A DNA stretch of 37,127 nucleotides from Bacillota bacterium. GTDB taxonomy: Bacteria; Bacillota; Clostridia; Lachnospirales; Lachnospiraceae. The notes under the pieces were generated by a model. The model saw nothing but the letters and a program-made list of their open reading frames with translations. It searched no databases and was not told the origin of the DNA. Shown here one piece after another: positions 24,496 to 33,689 of this stretch (the first letter of the stretch is position 1; each line of letters opens with the position of its first letter). The position numbers and the translations under genes are program-made. The DNA lies in assembly GCA_023393095.1 (NCBI GenBank), contig JAEWMT010000020.1:1-37127 (forward strand), given 5' to 3'.

Positions 24496-25379
24496 GGCAT
24501 AAGAACACAATATTTGTCTAACAGTTGAATAGGATGATAGGATAGCTTTGAGGTTCTAAGACCTTCATCTCCTACATCCTCTTCACGGTTAATATATTTG
24601 ATTCCATATTGCATCATATCGCTTGCAAATTCTTTTACAATCATCTGATAAGCACCGGGATAATCCCTATGTGCTTTTTCAATATGACAATATAAAGTAT
24701 CTTTTACTATTTCGCCAATGGACATTGCAATAATTTCACCATCAACTTCAATAAAACCACCCAGGAGCTTGAATTTCTCAAGAAATGGCATGATTTCCAA
24801 AGCTCTTTTTAATTCTTCCTGTGCCAGTGAGGCGTCTTTTGCGTGATTTTTCTCATAATCGATTAAAAAGTCATTAACTCTTTGAAGATTATCATTATTA
24901 ATTCTTTGGTATTTATAATCCGGATATAGTTTCTTGAATTTGTTAATGTGATTTCTTTGACCGCTGTATCTTCTTCCGGCCATAACTGCAAGATCTTCTG
25001 CCAGATACAAATAATCTGCCCAGTCACGACTTGGAGTTCCGGGAATAGTACCATGATATTCATTGATCAGGATAGGTAAAGCCTCTTCGGGTACGGTACA
25101 GAACCACATCGGAATTCCGTTATAATTACAGTATTCCTTAAGGGCATCCATGGCTTTATTAAGAGAACCGCCGCCAACCGGAATTGTGAAGGAGATTCTG
25201 TTCAAAAACTTTACCTTATACAAAATCATATCATCAAATATAGTGAAACTGGAATTATAAAAATCACGCCACATATACATGGCTCCTACGGTGTAATCAC
25301 TGGTGCGACTGACTTTATATTTAAAATATTCTGCTGCGTCCATAATATTATAGGCAGTAATTGGGTCAAATGTTAGCAT
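24492..25379 (-). CDS. DUF2156 protein (phosphatidylglycerol lysyltransferase-like GNAT domain)
   Basis: A 295-aa soluble protein of the DUF2156 type: two GNAT-like halves, as in the C-terminal domain of MprF-like aminoacyl-phosphatidylglycerol synthases. Typical stretches are SDYTVGAMYMWRDFYN, the basic MAGRRYSGQRNHINKFKKL, LLGGFIEVDGEIIAMSIGE, and YINREEDVGDEGLRTSKLSY. It lacks the MprF membrane domain, so it probably transfers an aminoacyl or acyl group to another acceptor; the substrate is unknown. The start follows AAGGAGTG on the minus strand. Convergent with, and overlapping by 4 nt, the CmpB-like gene. Confidence 0.85.
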   Translation of the reverse strand: MLTFDPITAYNIMDAAEYFKYKVSRTSDYTVGAMYMWRDFYNSSFTIFDDMILYKVKFLNRISFTIPVGGGSLNKAMDALKEYCNYNGIPMWFCTVPEEALPILINEYHGTIPGTPSRDWADYLYLAEDLAVMAGRRYSGQRNHINKFKKLYPDYKYQRINNDNLQRVNDFLIDYEKNHAKDASLAQEELKRALEIMPFLEKFKLLGGFIEVDGEIIAMSIGEIVKDTLYCHIEKAHRDYPGAYQMIVKEFASDMMQYGIKYINREEDVGDEGLRTSKLSYHPIQLLDKYCVLMP

Positions 25380-25732
25380 AATAACACTCCTTAGTAATTC
25401 CTATTAGATCGATATAATATGACAAAGTTCAATATATCATATGATACACTCTCTGTCCAGACATCAGAGTAACAAATAAATACCTCATAACATCATAGGT
25501 AAACTATAAATAATATTTTGTCTCCAGTTATGTTATTTATCCATTGTAAGGTAAGGAAAGGCATGGAATACTACTGATCTGAAAATAATAAATGACTTGG
25601 TAAATCATATAGATATTGTTAATTAAATTTTTCTAAACGGGGTAGATTTCATTTTAAATACTATGTTAGAATGATAATATCTTATGAAATTAACTATAAA
25701 ATGCTGTGTTTGTCAGTGGAATGGTGGAAATA
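25380..25732. other. Divergent intergenic region
   Basis: This 353-bp gap separates divergent genes and must hold both promoters. A 12-bp palindrome TATCATATGATA is at 25435-25446. I could not place a convincing -35/-10 pair, and no ORF or RNA structure stands out. Confidence 0.4.
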
Positions 25733-27445
25733 ATGAAGCTATTGCTAGTCGCCGTGAATGCGAAATATATTCATTCTAATTTGGCAGTATATAGTCTGCG
25801 GGCTTTTGCGAACAAATATGCTGAGAATATAAAAATTCTTGAAATGACGATCAATCACTCAGAAGAGGAAATTCTGAAAGCAATCTACAAGGAAAAAGCG
25901 GATGTGGTTGCATTTTCCTGCTACATCTGGAATATTGACATGATGAAACAGATTGCTGCTGAACTTAAGAAGGTCTTACCGGAGGTAAGAATATGGTTTG
26001 GCGGACCGGAGGTCTCCTATGATGCACGCTTGTGTCTTAAGGATAATCCAGTTTTAGATGGAATAATGATAGGGGAAGGAGAACAGACCTTTCTGGAATT
26101 GACTAAACATTATGTGGAAGGTACGCAAAGACTGGAAGATATTCCTGGTCTTGCTTTTTGGGAAAAAGGCCAATTAATCGTAACATCGGACAGGCAGCTG
26201 ATATCCCTGGATACTATTCCATTTCCATATGAGAAGATGGAAGATTTCAAGAACAAAATTATTTATTATGAAAGCAGTAGGGGCTGTCCCTTCTCCTGTA
26301 GCTATTGTCTTTCCTCGATTGATAAGAGTGTCAGACTAAGAAATACTCAGCTTGTAAAACAGGAATTAAAGGTTCTACTTGATCAGCAGGTTCCGCAGGT
26401 GAAATTCGTGGATCGGACTTTTAACTGTAATAAAAAGCATGCCATGGAAATCTGGCAGTTTATTAAGGAAAATGATAATGGCGTAACCAATTTCCACTTT
26501 GAGATTTCTGCCGACCTTCTGACCGAGGAGGAAATGGAACTCCTTGCAGGTTTAAGACCCGGGCAGGTACAATTTGAGATTGGTGTTCAGAGTACAAATC
26601 CGGATACGATCAGTGTGATCCATCGCAGGATGGATTTTGACATAGTCAGGCGCAATGTCCTGCGTATTAAGGCAGGCAATAACATTCATCAGCATCTTGA
26701 CTTAATTGCGGGCTTACCGTTAGAGGATTATAATTCCTTTAAACGTTCCTTCAACGATGTCTACCGGCTGAAGCCGGATCAGCTGCAGTTGGGCTTCCTG
26801 AAAATCCTGAAGGGTTCCATGATGGAAGCGGAAAGCAGTAGCTATGGAATTGTATACCGTAATAAGGCTCCCTATGAAGTCCTTTCTACAGATCGGATCA
26901 GCTTTGATGAGCTATTAAAAATAAAAGGAATTTGTGACATGGTTGAAATTTATTATAACAGTGCACAGTTCACCTGGTCCATCCGATTCTTGGAACATTT
27001 GTTTGACTCACCCATAAAGCTTTATGAAGAGCTAAGCGAATATTATGAAAGAAATTACTTATCAGGAATTGCTCACAACAGAATAAAACGATATGATATG
27101 TTGCTGGATTTTTTTAAAGAAATTATATTAGGGAGAGACCTGGCAGAAGATGGCCGTATTATGCTTAAGCTGTTTATAGAGCTTCTGGTACTTGATTTGT
27201 ACTTAAGAGAGGATTTAAAAACAAGACCACAGTTTTCGCCGCAACATCCTTTGCAAAGCAGTTTACATGAAATATACAAAAGGTATGGCATTGAACGAAA
27301 GTCAGCCCATATCGAGCAGTTTTCTTATGATGTCTTTACCTCTGCCCGTCTTGGAAAACCGATAAAGAAAGATACGATCTTAATATTTGATTACAAAAAC
27401 CGTAATCCGCTGAATAAAGCAGCGAAGATCATGATTGTTTGTTAG
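25733..27445 (+). CDS. B12-binding-domain radical SAM protein (DUF4080-type)
   Basis: A 570-aa protein with an N-terminal cobalamin-binding-like domain (residues 1-150, including VVAFSCYIWNID, IWFGGPEVSYD and GIMIGEGEQTF), then a radical SAM domain whose [4Fe-4S] cysteines are Cys185, Cys189 and Cys192 (GCPFSCSYC). After it comes a C-terminal region of the kind called DUF4080. Such enzymes probably modify RNA or small molecules, but no substrate is established and none can be deduced here. ATG 25733 (MKLLLVAVNAKYIHSN) follows TGGTGGAAATA; the in-frame ATGs at 25706 and 25721 have no good site. It is followed 17 bp later by nth. Confidence 0.92.
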   Translation: MKLLLVAVNAKYIHSNLAVYSLRAFANKYAENIKILEMTINHSEEEILKAIYKEKADVVAFSCYIWNIDMMKQIAAELKKVLPEVRIWFGGPEVSYDARLCLKDNPVLDGIMIGEGEQTFLELTKHYVEGTQRLEDIPGLAFWEKGQLIVTSDRQLISLDTIPFPYEKMEDFKNKIIYYESSRGCPFSCSYCLSSIDKSVRLRNTQLVKQELKVLLDQQVPQVKFVDRTFNCNKKHAMEIWQFIKENDNGVTNFHFEISADLLTEEEMELLAGLRPGQVQFEIGVQSTNPDTISVIHRRMDFDIVRRNVLRIKAGNNIHQHLDLIAGLPLEDYNSFKRSFNDVYRLKPDQLQLGFLKILKGSMMEAESSSYGIVYRNKAPYEVLSTDRISFDELLKIKGICDMVEIYYNSAQFTWSIRFLEHLFDSPIKLYEELSEYYERNYLSGIAHNRIKRYDMLLDFFKEIILGRDLAEDGRIMLKLFIELLVLDLYLREDLKTRPQFSPQHPLQSSLHEIYKRYGIERKSAHIEQFSYDVFTSARLGKPIKKDTILIFDYKNRNPLNKAAKIMIVC

Positions 27446-27462
27446 AACAGGAGGCAATTTAT

Positions 27463-28146
27463 TTGGCAAAAAGAATTTCCAAAAAAGAACTTGAGAGAAT
27501 GGATCGCATTCTGATAGCACTTAATCAGGAATATGGTACAAAGTTCCGCTGCTTTCTTAATTTCGAGACACCCTGGCAACTATTAATTGCCACGATTTTA
27601 AGTGCACAATGCACGGATAACCGAGTTAATATTGTTACCAAAGATTTATTTAAGAAATACAAAAGCCTGCAAGATTTTGCGAATGCTGATCAGGAGGAGC
27701 TGGAGAAGGATATTCATTCTACCGGTTTCTATAGAAATAAAGCAAAGAATATTATTGCCTGTGCCAGACAGCTTGTTGCGGATTATGGCTCTGAGGTTCC
27801 CAGTGATTTGGAGGCATTGACGAAGCTTCCTGGAGTAGGTAGAAAGACAGCCAATGTTATTCGCGGAAATATCTATCAGGTTCCAAGTATCGTAGTAGAT
27901 ACTCACGTAAAACGTATTTCAAAGAGGCTGGGATTTACGAAAGAAGAGGATCCGGTTAAGGTGGAATTTGACCTAATGGAGCTTTTGCCGAAGGAACAGT
28001 GGATTTTATATAATATTCAGATTATCACCCTTGGAAGAAGTATATGTACGGCTAGAAATCCAAAGTGCAGTGAGTGTTTTTTGAGGGATGATTGTAAATA
28101 CAATAAGCGAAACTATGATATTAATTCTAAAAAAACTAAAAAATAA
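27463..28146 (+). CDS. nth: Endonuclease III
   Basis: Nth is a DNA glycosylase/AP lyase that removes oxidised pyrimidines. The 227-aa protein has the helix-hairpin-helix LPGVGRKTANV with catalytic Lys128, catalytic Asp146 in VVDTHVKRI, and the C-terminal [4Fe-4S] set Cys195-X6-Cys202-X2-Cys205-X5-Cys211. The start is TTG 27463 after CAGGAGG; a TTG at 27439 overlaps the preceding gene and is less likely. It lies in an operon with the radical SAM gene, an arrangement with no obvious functional link. Confidence 0.97.
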   Translation: MAKRISKKELERMDRILIALNQEYGTKFRCFLNFETPWQLLIATILSAQCTDNRVNIVTKDLFKKYKSLQDFANADQEELEKDIHSTGFYRNKAKNIIACARQLVADYGSEVPSDLEALTKLPGVGRKTANVIRGNIYQVPSIVVDTHVKRISKRLGFTKEEDPVKVEFDLMELLPKEQWILYNIQIITLGRSICTARNPKCSECFLRDDCKYNKRNYDINSKKTKK

Positions 28147-28198
28147 AATAATTAAATAATTCTTGATTGATGGATAAAAATATCATAAAATTAAGGTT

Positions 28199-28225
28199 GC
28201 ACATTGTACATTGCACATTACACAT
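28199..28225. repeat. Short degenerate tandem repeat
   Basis: GCACATT-GTACATT-GCACATT-ACACAT: four near-copies of a 7-bp unit in the 144-bp gap between the convergent nth and TPR-like genes. No function is evident. Confidence 0.6.
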
Positions 28226-28290
28226 AGTAATTTTATATGTCGAATGAATCCGGTAAGTATAGGTTACAAGGGAATGGACATAATAATTAC

Positions 28291-28902
28291 CTAGAAATTC
28301 ATAATTTTAGTTAGATCGGAAATCAACTTGTCCTTATCATATAGTTTTGTATCTTTGATAATATTGATTAATGATTTGATTTTATCTTGATTGTTTAGTT
28401 GATTATAAATCTGGGCAAGGAGCAGATAGGTTTTACCAACATCGGTATGACAATGAACAGCATATTCAAGGACCGCCGTTGCTTCATGGTATAATTCTAG
28501 ACGAGATAAACGTTCAGCCCATTTTTGCAGTATACTGACCAATACGGTATAATTGTTATCATAATCCGTTAACTGATTTAGATTAGCGACTCCGTACTGA
28601 AGCTTTAATTCAGTATTTGTAAGATTACTCAAGTTAATTGCTTTTTGACCAGATAAGGATAATATGGTGTCACGATAGGAATTAACGGTAAGATCATCAC
28701 TGTCTTCCATAGGTAATCGTTGGGTTGATATAGTGATATAATTTAATGAGGTGATATCGGTACGACGACTCAGATTAGAAGCCTTCTCACGTTCCCAGAA
28801 ATTCCCCGAAACTTCCTTTAACTGTTTTGAAGTTTTGTGTATCTCATAATTAATCCATAGGATAAAGATGATTGCGAGTGCAGTTAATACTGGCAAAGTC
28901 AT
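28291..28902 (-). CDS. Membrane-anchored TPR-like protein, unknown function
   Basis: A 203-aa protein with one N-terminal TM helix (LPVLTALAIIFILWINYEI) and a soluble part. The C-terminal 90 residues look like two tetratricopeptide-type helical repeats (WAERLSRLELYHEATAVLEYAV, then GKTYLLLAQIYNQLNNQDKI), which generally mediate protein contacts. The start ATG has AAAGG eleven bases upstream. I know no named family. It is divergent from a 34-aa membrane miniprotein only 43 bp away, and the two may share a regulatory region. Confidence 0.7.
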   Translation of the reverse strand: MTLPVLTALAIIFILWINYEIHKTSKQLKEVSGNFWEREKASNLSRRTDITSLNYITISTQRLPMEDSDDLTVNSYRDTILSLSGQKAINLSNLTNTELKLQYGVANLNQLTDYDNNYTVLVSILQKWAERLSRLELYHEATAVLEYAVHCHTDVGKTYLLLAQIYNQLNNQDKIKSLINIIKDTKLYDKDKLISDLTKIMNF

Positions 28903-28945
28903 AGGTTTTCATACCTTTCATAAAATATAAAAAGAGGTGAATAAA

Positions 28946-29050
28946 ATGAATTTCTACAGTAAAAAAACAAGGAGAATAATATCTATCATTATTATAGCTA
29001 TACTCATCGTTTCAATGGTAATTCCATATGCTGTGAATATATTAAAATAA
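28946..29050 (+). CDS. 34-aa single-TM miniprotein
   Basis: A short ORF with a good ribosome site (AAAGAGGTGA, 8 nt before ATG). The peptide begins MNFYSKKTRRI with basic residues, followed by one hydrophobic helix (ISIIIIAILIVSMVI) and PYAVNILK. This N-basic/single-TM layout is like that of Firmicute miniproteins such as Prli42, which anchors the stressosome; homology is not claimed. It is too short for automatic ORF calling but has the start signal, codon use and composition of a real gene. Divergent from the TPR-like membrane protein. Confidence 0.7.
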   Translation: MNFYSKKTRRIISIIIIAILIVSMVIPYAVNILK

Positions 29051-29111
29051 TTATGTATTTAAAATCAATATACATAATGAAATTACAAAAGTCAACGAAC
29101 GAAAGAATCCC

Positions 29112-29139
29112 TTGAATAATTCATGGTTTATGTTACAAT
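29112..29139 (+). promoter_or_regulatory. Sigma-A promoter upstream of the VanW gene
   Basis: TTGAAT (29112-29117), 16-bp spacer with TGT just before TACAAT (29134-29139): an extended -10 promoter. It implies a leader of about 185 nt before the VanW start at 29331. The 280-bp gap holds no other feature I can name. Confidence 0.55.
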
Positions 29140-29330
29140 AGTGAGAAGTTATATAAAATACATCTGATAAGAGAATATAGATATTAATTTAGAAATGTTT
29201 TAGTTTTATTTATAGGTTTGATATTATTTTCTTATAATTAGCGTATCATAAAATCAAGATAAAAAATAAATTATAATTCTTAACAAGTGAAACGGATTGC
29301 CGTTATATCTTGTAAAAATGGAGGATAAAT

Positions 29331-30848
29331 ATGAGCAGGAAACTATTGGGCATACCCGCATTAATCCTTTTATTAATAACCCTTATTTTTACAGGAAAAC
29401 CTGTACCTGTATCTGCCGAAGAAAACTTAAGTATTAGTCAGGGTGTATCTATAGATGAAGTAAAAGTCGGTGGTATGACAGAAGAGGAAGCTAAATCAGC
29501 TGTTGGAGCATATATAGACGGATTAAAGGCTAAGGAAGTTGCAGTAACCGTAGGTAAAAATGTGGCCTATTCGACCATGGGAGATTTGGGATATAGTGCT
29601 GATACCAAGGACGTTATTAAAAAGGCTATTGATCTGGGGAAGACGGGAAATCTTATTAAAAGATATAAAGATTTAAAAGATGTAGAGCAGGGCAATATGG
29701 TGCTGCCTCTTACATTTACTTACGACAAAAACAAAATTAATGATTTAGTTTCTAAAAAAGTAAGCGCATATAATGTTGAACCTGTTAATGCTACTGTTTC
29801 GATTAAGAATGGAAAATTAGCATATACGGATCCCGTGAAAGGCAGCAAGGTTAATATATTAGAAACAGCGAAATTAATAGAGAATGCATTTGATAAATGG
29901 GATCGCCAGGATATTGTCGTTAATGCTGTGGCTGATGAAGAAATGCCTGCTTACTCAAGAGAATTTGTTGAAAAATGTAATACGGTAATTGGCTCATTTA
30001 CTACCGATTACTCCAGCTCAGCATGGGGTAGAGCCACTAATCTTGCCAACGGTGCAAGATTAATTAATAATACGGTTTTATATCCCGGGGATACATTCTC
30101 TGCATATGATCATCTGGCACCATTTACTCATAAAAACGGATATCAAGTGGCAGGAGCTTATCTAAAAGGAAAAGTAATTGATAGTGTTGGGGGCGGTGCC
30201 TGTCAAGTAACGACTACTTTATATAATGCTGTATTAAACGCAGAGCTTGAGGTTACGGAAAGATATCCTCATTCCATGACCATAAGTTATGTAGACTTAT
30301 CAAGAGATGCTGCAATTGCCAATACTAGTAAGAATCTGGAATTTAAGAATAGTACCGAAGCTCCGGTTTTAATTCAAGCTTACACTTATAATAGAAAAAT
30401 AACATTTAAGATATGGGGCCAGGAGACGAGGGATACTAAGAAAAGAAAGATTGAATATGTAACAGAAGTTATTTCAAAAAGAAATCCACCAGCAGATGTA
30501 ATTACGAAGGATCCTTCCATGCCTTCGACATATCGTAAGGTTACATCAGCTGCTCATATAGGATATCAGGCGAAGCTTTATAAATTAATTTATGAAAATG
30601 GTGTTAAGGTTGATAAAATCCTGATTAATACAAGTTATTACCAAGCATCCCCGAGATGTGTCACTGTCGGAACTAAGATTGAGAAAGAAGATAAGGATAC
30701 TACAAAGGAAGAGGACTTAAAGAAAGATAAAAACTCGGGTACACAGGATAAGAATGATAGTAAAAAAAGTAACAAAACGGATAATAAGAAGAATTCGGAT
30801 GGACAGATGCAGAGTGAAATATGGGATCCTTCCCAAGATTTAGAATAA
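29331..30848 (+). CDS. Secreted VanW-family protein
   Basis: A 505-aa exported protein. It has a signal peptide (MSRKLLGIPALILLLITLIF, cleavage probably after VSA, residues 32-34). A peptidoglycan-binding-4-like repeat follows (VSIDEVKVGGMTEEEAKSAV; a second copy around DLVSKKVSAYNVEPVN). The VanW domain comes next (about 210-345, with NLANGARLINNTVLYPGDTF and SVGGGACQVTTTLYNAV), then a G5-like segment and a low-complexity Lys/Asp/Asn tail (about 445-490). VanW occurs in some vancomycin-resistance operons, but its biochemical role is unknown; most clostridial copies are core envelope proteins. The start follows TGGAGGA. Confidence 0.92.
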   Translation: MSRKLLGIPALILLLITLIFTGKPVPVSAEENLSISQGVSIDEVKVGGMTEEEAKSAVGAYIDGLKAKEVAVTVGKNVAYSTMGDLGYSADTKDVIKKAIDLGKTGNLIKRYKDLKDVEQGNMVLPLTFTYDKNKINDLVSKKVSAYNVEPVNATVSIKNGKLAYTDPVKGSKVNILETAKLIENAFDKWDRQDIVVNAVADEEMPAYSREFVEKCNTVIGSFTTDYSSSAWGRATNLANGARLINNTVLYPGDTFSAYDHLAPFTHKNGYQVAGAYLKGKVIDSVGGGACQVTTTLYNAVLNAELEVTERYPHSMTISYVDLSRDAAIANTSKNLEFKNSTEAPVLIQAYTYNRKITFKIWGQETRDTKKRKIEYVTEVISKRNPPADVITKDPSMPSTYRKVTSAAHIGYQAKLYKLIYENGVKVDKILINTSYYQASPRCVTVGTKIEKEDKDTTKEEDLKKDKNSGTQDKNDSKKSNKTDNKKNSDGQMQSEIWDPSQDLE

Positions 30849-30933
30849 CCGCTGCATCAATAAAATAAATTATCTTATACAAAAAGCACAATAGGGCTTT
30901 AAGATACTGTTTAGCGGTATCATGGAGGTACAA

Positions 30934-31917
30934 ATGAATCTTGGTAAAATACCTGAAACAGTCTTGAAGAGGTCTGTACTTAATCTAATAGGGCATAGAC
31001 GCAGCGAGGTGCTTGTTGGACCGGGTGTAGGTGAAGATTGCAGTATACTGGCTCTGGAACCGGACGAAGTACTTGTTATGTCAACAGATCCTATTACAGG
31101 AACATCGAACGATATTGGAATATTGGCTGTCAACATTACGGCAAATGATATTGCTTCCAACGGTGCTGAGGTCATTGGAATCATGCTGACGATACTGTTA
31201 CCGGATGGCACACAGGAATCAGAGCTTAAGTTTATGATGAAGGATATCGAAGCAGTATGTGCTAAACTAAAGATAGAAGTAATTGGAGGCCATACAGAGA
31301 TAACCAAAGTAGTTAATCAGCCGCTAATTACGGTAACCGGAATCGGAAAGATGAAGAGAAATGAAATTATTAAAACAGCAGGAGCCAGACCCGGCCAAGA
31401 AATTGTCATGACTAAGTGGGCTGGTTTGGAAGGTACAGCAATTATAGCTACTGCTAGGGAAGAAGAGCTTAAATCTATATACCCTTTAAGCTTTATTGAG
31501 AATGCTAAGAAAATGATAGATTATATCAGTGTTGTTCCGGAAGCGATGGTTGCACGAGCGGTTGGCGTGACATCAATGCATGATGTCACGGAAGGCGGAA
31601 TATTCGGTGCCTTGTGGGAAATCGGAGCTGCTTCTAAGGTTGGCCTGGAGGTGGATTTAAAAAGGATTCTCTTAAAGCAGGAAACAGTAGAAATCTGCGA
31701 ATTTTATGATTTAAATCCGTATATGCTAATTTCCAGCGGTTGTATGCTTATGATAACTGATAAGGGGAACCTTCTGGTGGATCGACTTAAGGCAGAAGGA
31801 ATTGCTGCTGCAGTGATTGGCCGAATAACGAAGGGCAATGATCGGATTATTATTAATGAAGATGAAAGACGGTTTCTTGAGCCACCGAAAAGTGATGAGC
31901 TATACAAAGTAATGTAA
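30934..31917 (+). CDS. AIR synthase-related (PurM/HypE-like) ATP-binding protein
   Basis: A 327-aa member of the PurM/ThiL/HypE superfamily, whose members use ATP to activate a carbonyl or similar group. Seen are the N-terminal GPGVGEDCSILAL, the nucleotide-binding STDPITGTSNDIGILAVN and ANDIASNGAEVIGIML, EVIGGHTEITK, and the C-terminal half with TSMHDVTEGGIFGALWE. The HypE C-terminal PRIC cysteine motif is absent and no hydrogenase genes are nearby, so the exact substrate is unknown. The start ATG 30934 follows GGAGGT; an in-frame ATG at 30922 overlaps it. Next is an Lrp-like regulator 51 bp downstream. Confidence 0.85.
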   Translation: MNLGKIPETVLKRSVLNLIGHRRSEVLVGPGVGEDCSILALEPDEVLVMSTDPITGTSNDIGILAVNITANDIASNGAEVIGIMLTILLPDGTQESELKFMMKDIEAVCAKLKIEVIGGHTEITKVVNQPLITVTGIGKMKRNEIIKTAGARPGQEIVMTKWAGLEGTAIIATAREEELKSIYPLSFIENAKKMIDYISVVPEAMVARAVGVTSMHDVTEGGIFGALWEIGAASKVGLEVDLKRILLKQETVEICEFYDLNPYMLISSGCMLMITDKGNLLVDRLKAEGIAAAVIGRITKGNDRIIINEDERRFLEPPKSDELYKVM

Positions 31918-31968
31918 TCGAATGGGATAATTGCTTGGAACAAGAACGCATTATAAATGGAGGAATGT

Positions 31969-32451
31969 ATGAAAGAGAAGATTTTAGCTGCGATTGATAA
32001 GAACAGTAAAATATCAGCCTTTGATTTGGCTATTATGTTAGGTTCGACGGAAGAGGAAGTAACTGCTGCAATAAAAGAGATGGAGGATGATACAATTATC
32101 TGTGGTTATCCTACCTTGATTAACTGGGACAAAGTTCACTGTGAAAGAGTGACTGCATTAATTGAATTAAAGGTTACTCCACAGCGAGGCCTTGGTTTTG
32201 ATAAGATTGCTGAACGTATCTATAAGTTTGATGAGGTTCAGTCCGTTTATCTTATGTCTGGCGGTTTTGATTTAACAGTAATCCTTGAGGGCAGAACAAT
32301 GCGGGAAGTAGCTAGCTTTGTTTCTGAAAAATTGGCTCCAATGGATGCGATTTTAAGCACAGCAACACATTTTGTATTAAAGAAGTATAAGGAACATGGT
32401 TTACCGCTCGTTCCAATCAAACAAGATGAAAGGATGTTGATTACACCTTGA
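31969..32451 (+). CDS. Lrp/AsnC-family transcriptional regulator
   Basis: A 160-aa regulator with an N-terminal winged helix (ILAAIDKNSKISAFDLAIML, recognition region about 24-45) and a C-terminal ligand-binding RAM domain (about 65-145) with VQSVYLMSGGFDLTVILEG. Members usually sense amino acids. ATG 31969 follows GGAGGA; the in-frame ATG at 31957 overlaps it. The stop codon overlaps the TTG start of an aminotransferase (TTGA), so the two are translated as a pair, and the regulator probably senses the substrate or product of that enzyme. Confidence 0.92.
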   Translation: MKEKILAAIDKNSKISAFDLAIMLGSTEEEVTAAIKEMEDDTIICGYPTLINWDKVHCERVTALIELKVTPQRGLGFDKIAERIYKFDEVQSVYLMSGGFDLTVILEGRTMREVASFVSEKLAPMDAILSTATHFVLKKYKEHGLPLVPIKQDERMLITP

Positions 32452-33617
32452 GAAATCCATTATCCAAAACTGTAGTTGATATGCCTCCTTCCGGAATACG
32501 GAAGTTTTTTGATATCGTTAGTGAAATGAAGGATGCTATTTCACTTGGAGTAGGCGAACCTGATTTTGATACACCTTGGCACATTCGTGAGGAAGGTATT
32601 TACTCTCTTGAAAAGGGGAGAACTTACTATACCTCTAACTCAGGTCTGAAGGAATTAAAGGACGAAATCTGTGAATACCTGAAAAGAAGATGTGAATTAG
32701 AGTATAATAGTCATGATGAAGTAATTGTAACAGTCGGAGGCAGTGAGTCAATTGACATAGCACTGCGTGCAATGATAGAGCCTGGTGATGAGGTTTTAAT
32801 TCCAATGCCTTGTTATGTTTCCTATCATCCCTGTACAGTTCTAGCTGGCGGAGTTCCTGTCATAATTGAGCTTAAGGGAGATAATGATTTTAAACTAACA
32901 AAAGAACAGCTACTGGAACATATTACGGATAAAACAAAAATACTGATTTTACCATATCCAAATAATCCAACCGGCGCTGTCATGGATTATAATGACCTGA
33001 AGGAAATTGTAGATGTAATAATCGAGAAGGATATTATCGTTCTTTCGGACGAGATATATTCAGAACTTACATATGGCAAAAAGCATGTATCGATAGCTTC
33101 CTTCCCGGGTATGAGGGAAAGAACGATTGTAATAAATGGCTTTTCAAAATCCTATGCCATGACGGGTTGGAGATTAGGTTATGCAGTTGGTCCGGCAATG
33201 ATTATTGAACAGATGGTTAAAATCCACCAGTTTGCAATCATGTGTGCGCCCACGAACAGCCAGTATGCAGGTGTGGAGGCTCTGAAAAATGGTGATGCAG
33301 ATGTTGAGACAATGAGAGATGCCTATGATAAGAGGAGAAGATATTTACTTCATGCGCTGCGAGGTATGGGACTGGAATGTTTTGAACCATATGGAGCTTT
33401 CTATGTATTTCCATGTATTAAAAATCTGGGGATGACATCAGATGAATTTGCGAACAAGCTTCTTCAGGAAGAAAAGGTAGCAGTGGTTCCCGGAACTGCT
33501 TTTGGTGATTGTGGTGAAGGTTATCTCAGAATATCATATGCTTATTCAATAGAGAGTCTTAAAATTGCATTGGAAAGGATTGAGAGATTCGTTACCAGAC
33601 ACAGGAAAAATAGTTGA
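32448..33617 (+). CDS. PLP-dependent class I/II aminotransferase
   Basis: A 389-aa fold-type I aminotransferase. Seen are LGVGEPDFDTPWHI, YTSNSGLKELKDEI, the cofactor contacts in PYPNNPTGAV and VLSDEIYSELTY, the Schiff-base lysine Lys234 in NGFSKSYAMTGWRLGY, and the substrate-carboxylate Arg in YLRISYAYS. It resembles aromatic or broad-range amino acid aminotransferases, but specificity is not clear. The start is TTG 32448, giving the family N-terminus MRNPLSKTVVDMPPSGIRKF. It overlaps the Lrp-like gene by 4 nt. Confidence 0.93.
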   Translation: MRNPLSKTVVDMPPSGIRKFFDIVSEMKDAISLGVGEPDFDTPWHIREEGIYSLEKGRTYYTSNSGLKELKDEICEYLKRRCELEYNSHDEVIVTVGGSESIDIALRAMIEPGDEVLIPMPCYVSYHPCTVLAGGVPVIIELKGDNDFKLTKEQLLEHITDKTKILILPYPNNPTGAVMDYNDLKEIVDVIIEKDIIVLSDEIYSELTYGKKHVSIASFPGMRERTIVINGFSKSYAMTGWRLGYAVGPAMIIEQMVKIHQFAIMCAPTNSQYAGVEALKNGDADVETMRDAYDKRRRYLLHALRGMGLECFEPYGAFYVFPCIKNLGMTSDEFANKLLQEEKVAVVPGTAFGDCGEGYLRISYAYSIESLKIALERIERFVTRHRKNS

Positions 33618-33625
33618 CGAATTAG

Positions 33626-33655
33626 TTGAAATTCTGTCAGCTTTTGTGTTACAAT
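33626..33655 (+). promoter_or_regulatory. Sigma-A promoter of cheX
   Basis: TTGAAA (33626-33631), 18-bp spacer, and an extended -10 TGT-TACAAT (TACAAT at 33650-33655). It lies just after the aminotransferase stop and about 35 bp before cheX. Confidence 0.7.
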
Positions 33656-33689
33656 GAAATAAGCAATTTGTACTATAGGAGGTAATCGA

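Noticed and set aside
28199..28225. CRISPR-like short repeats
   Set aside because: The units are 7 bp, contiguous and without spacers; no cas genes are present.
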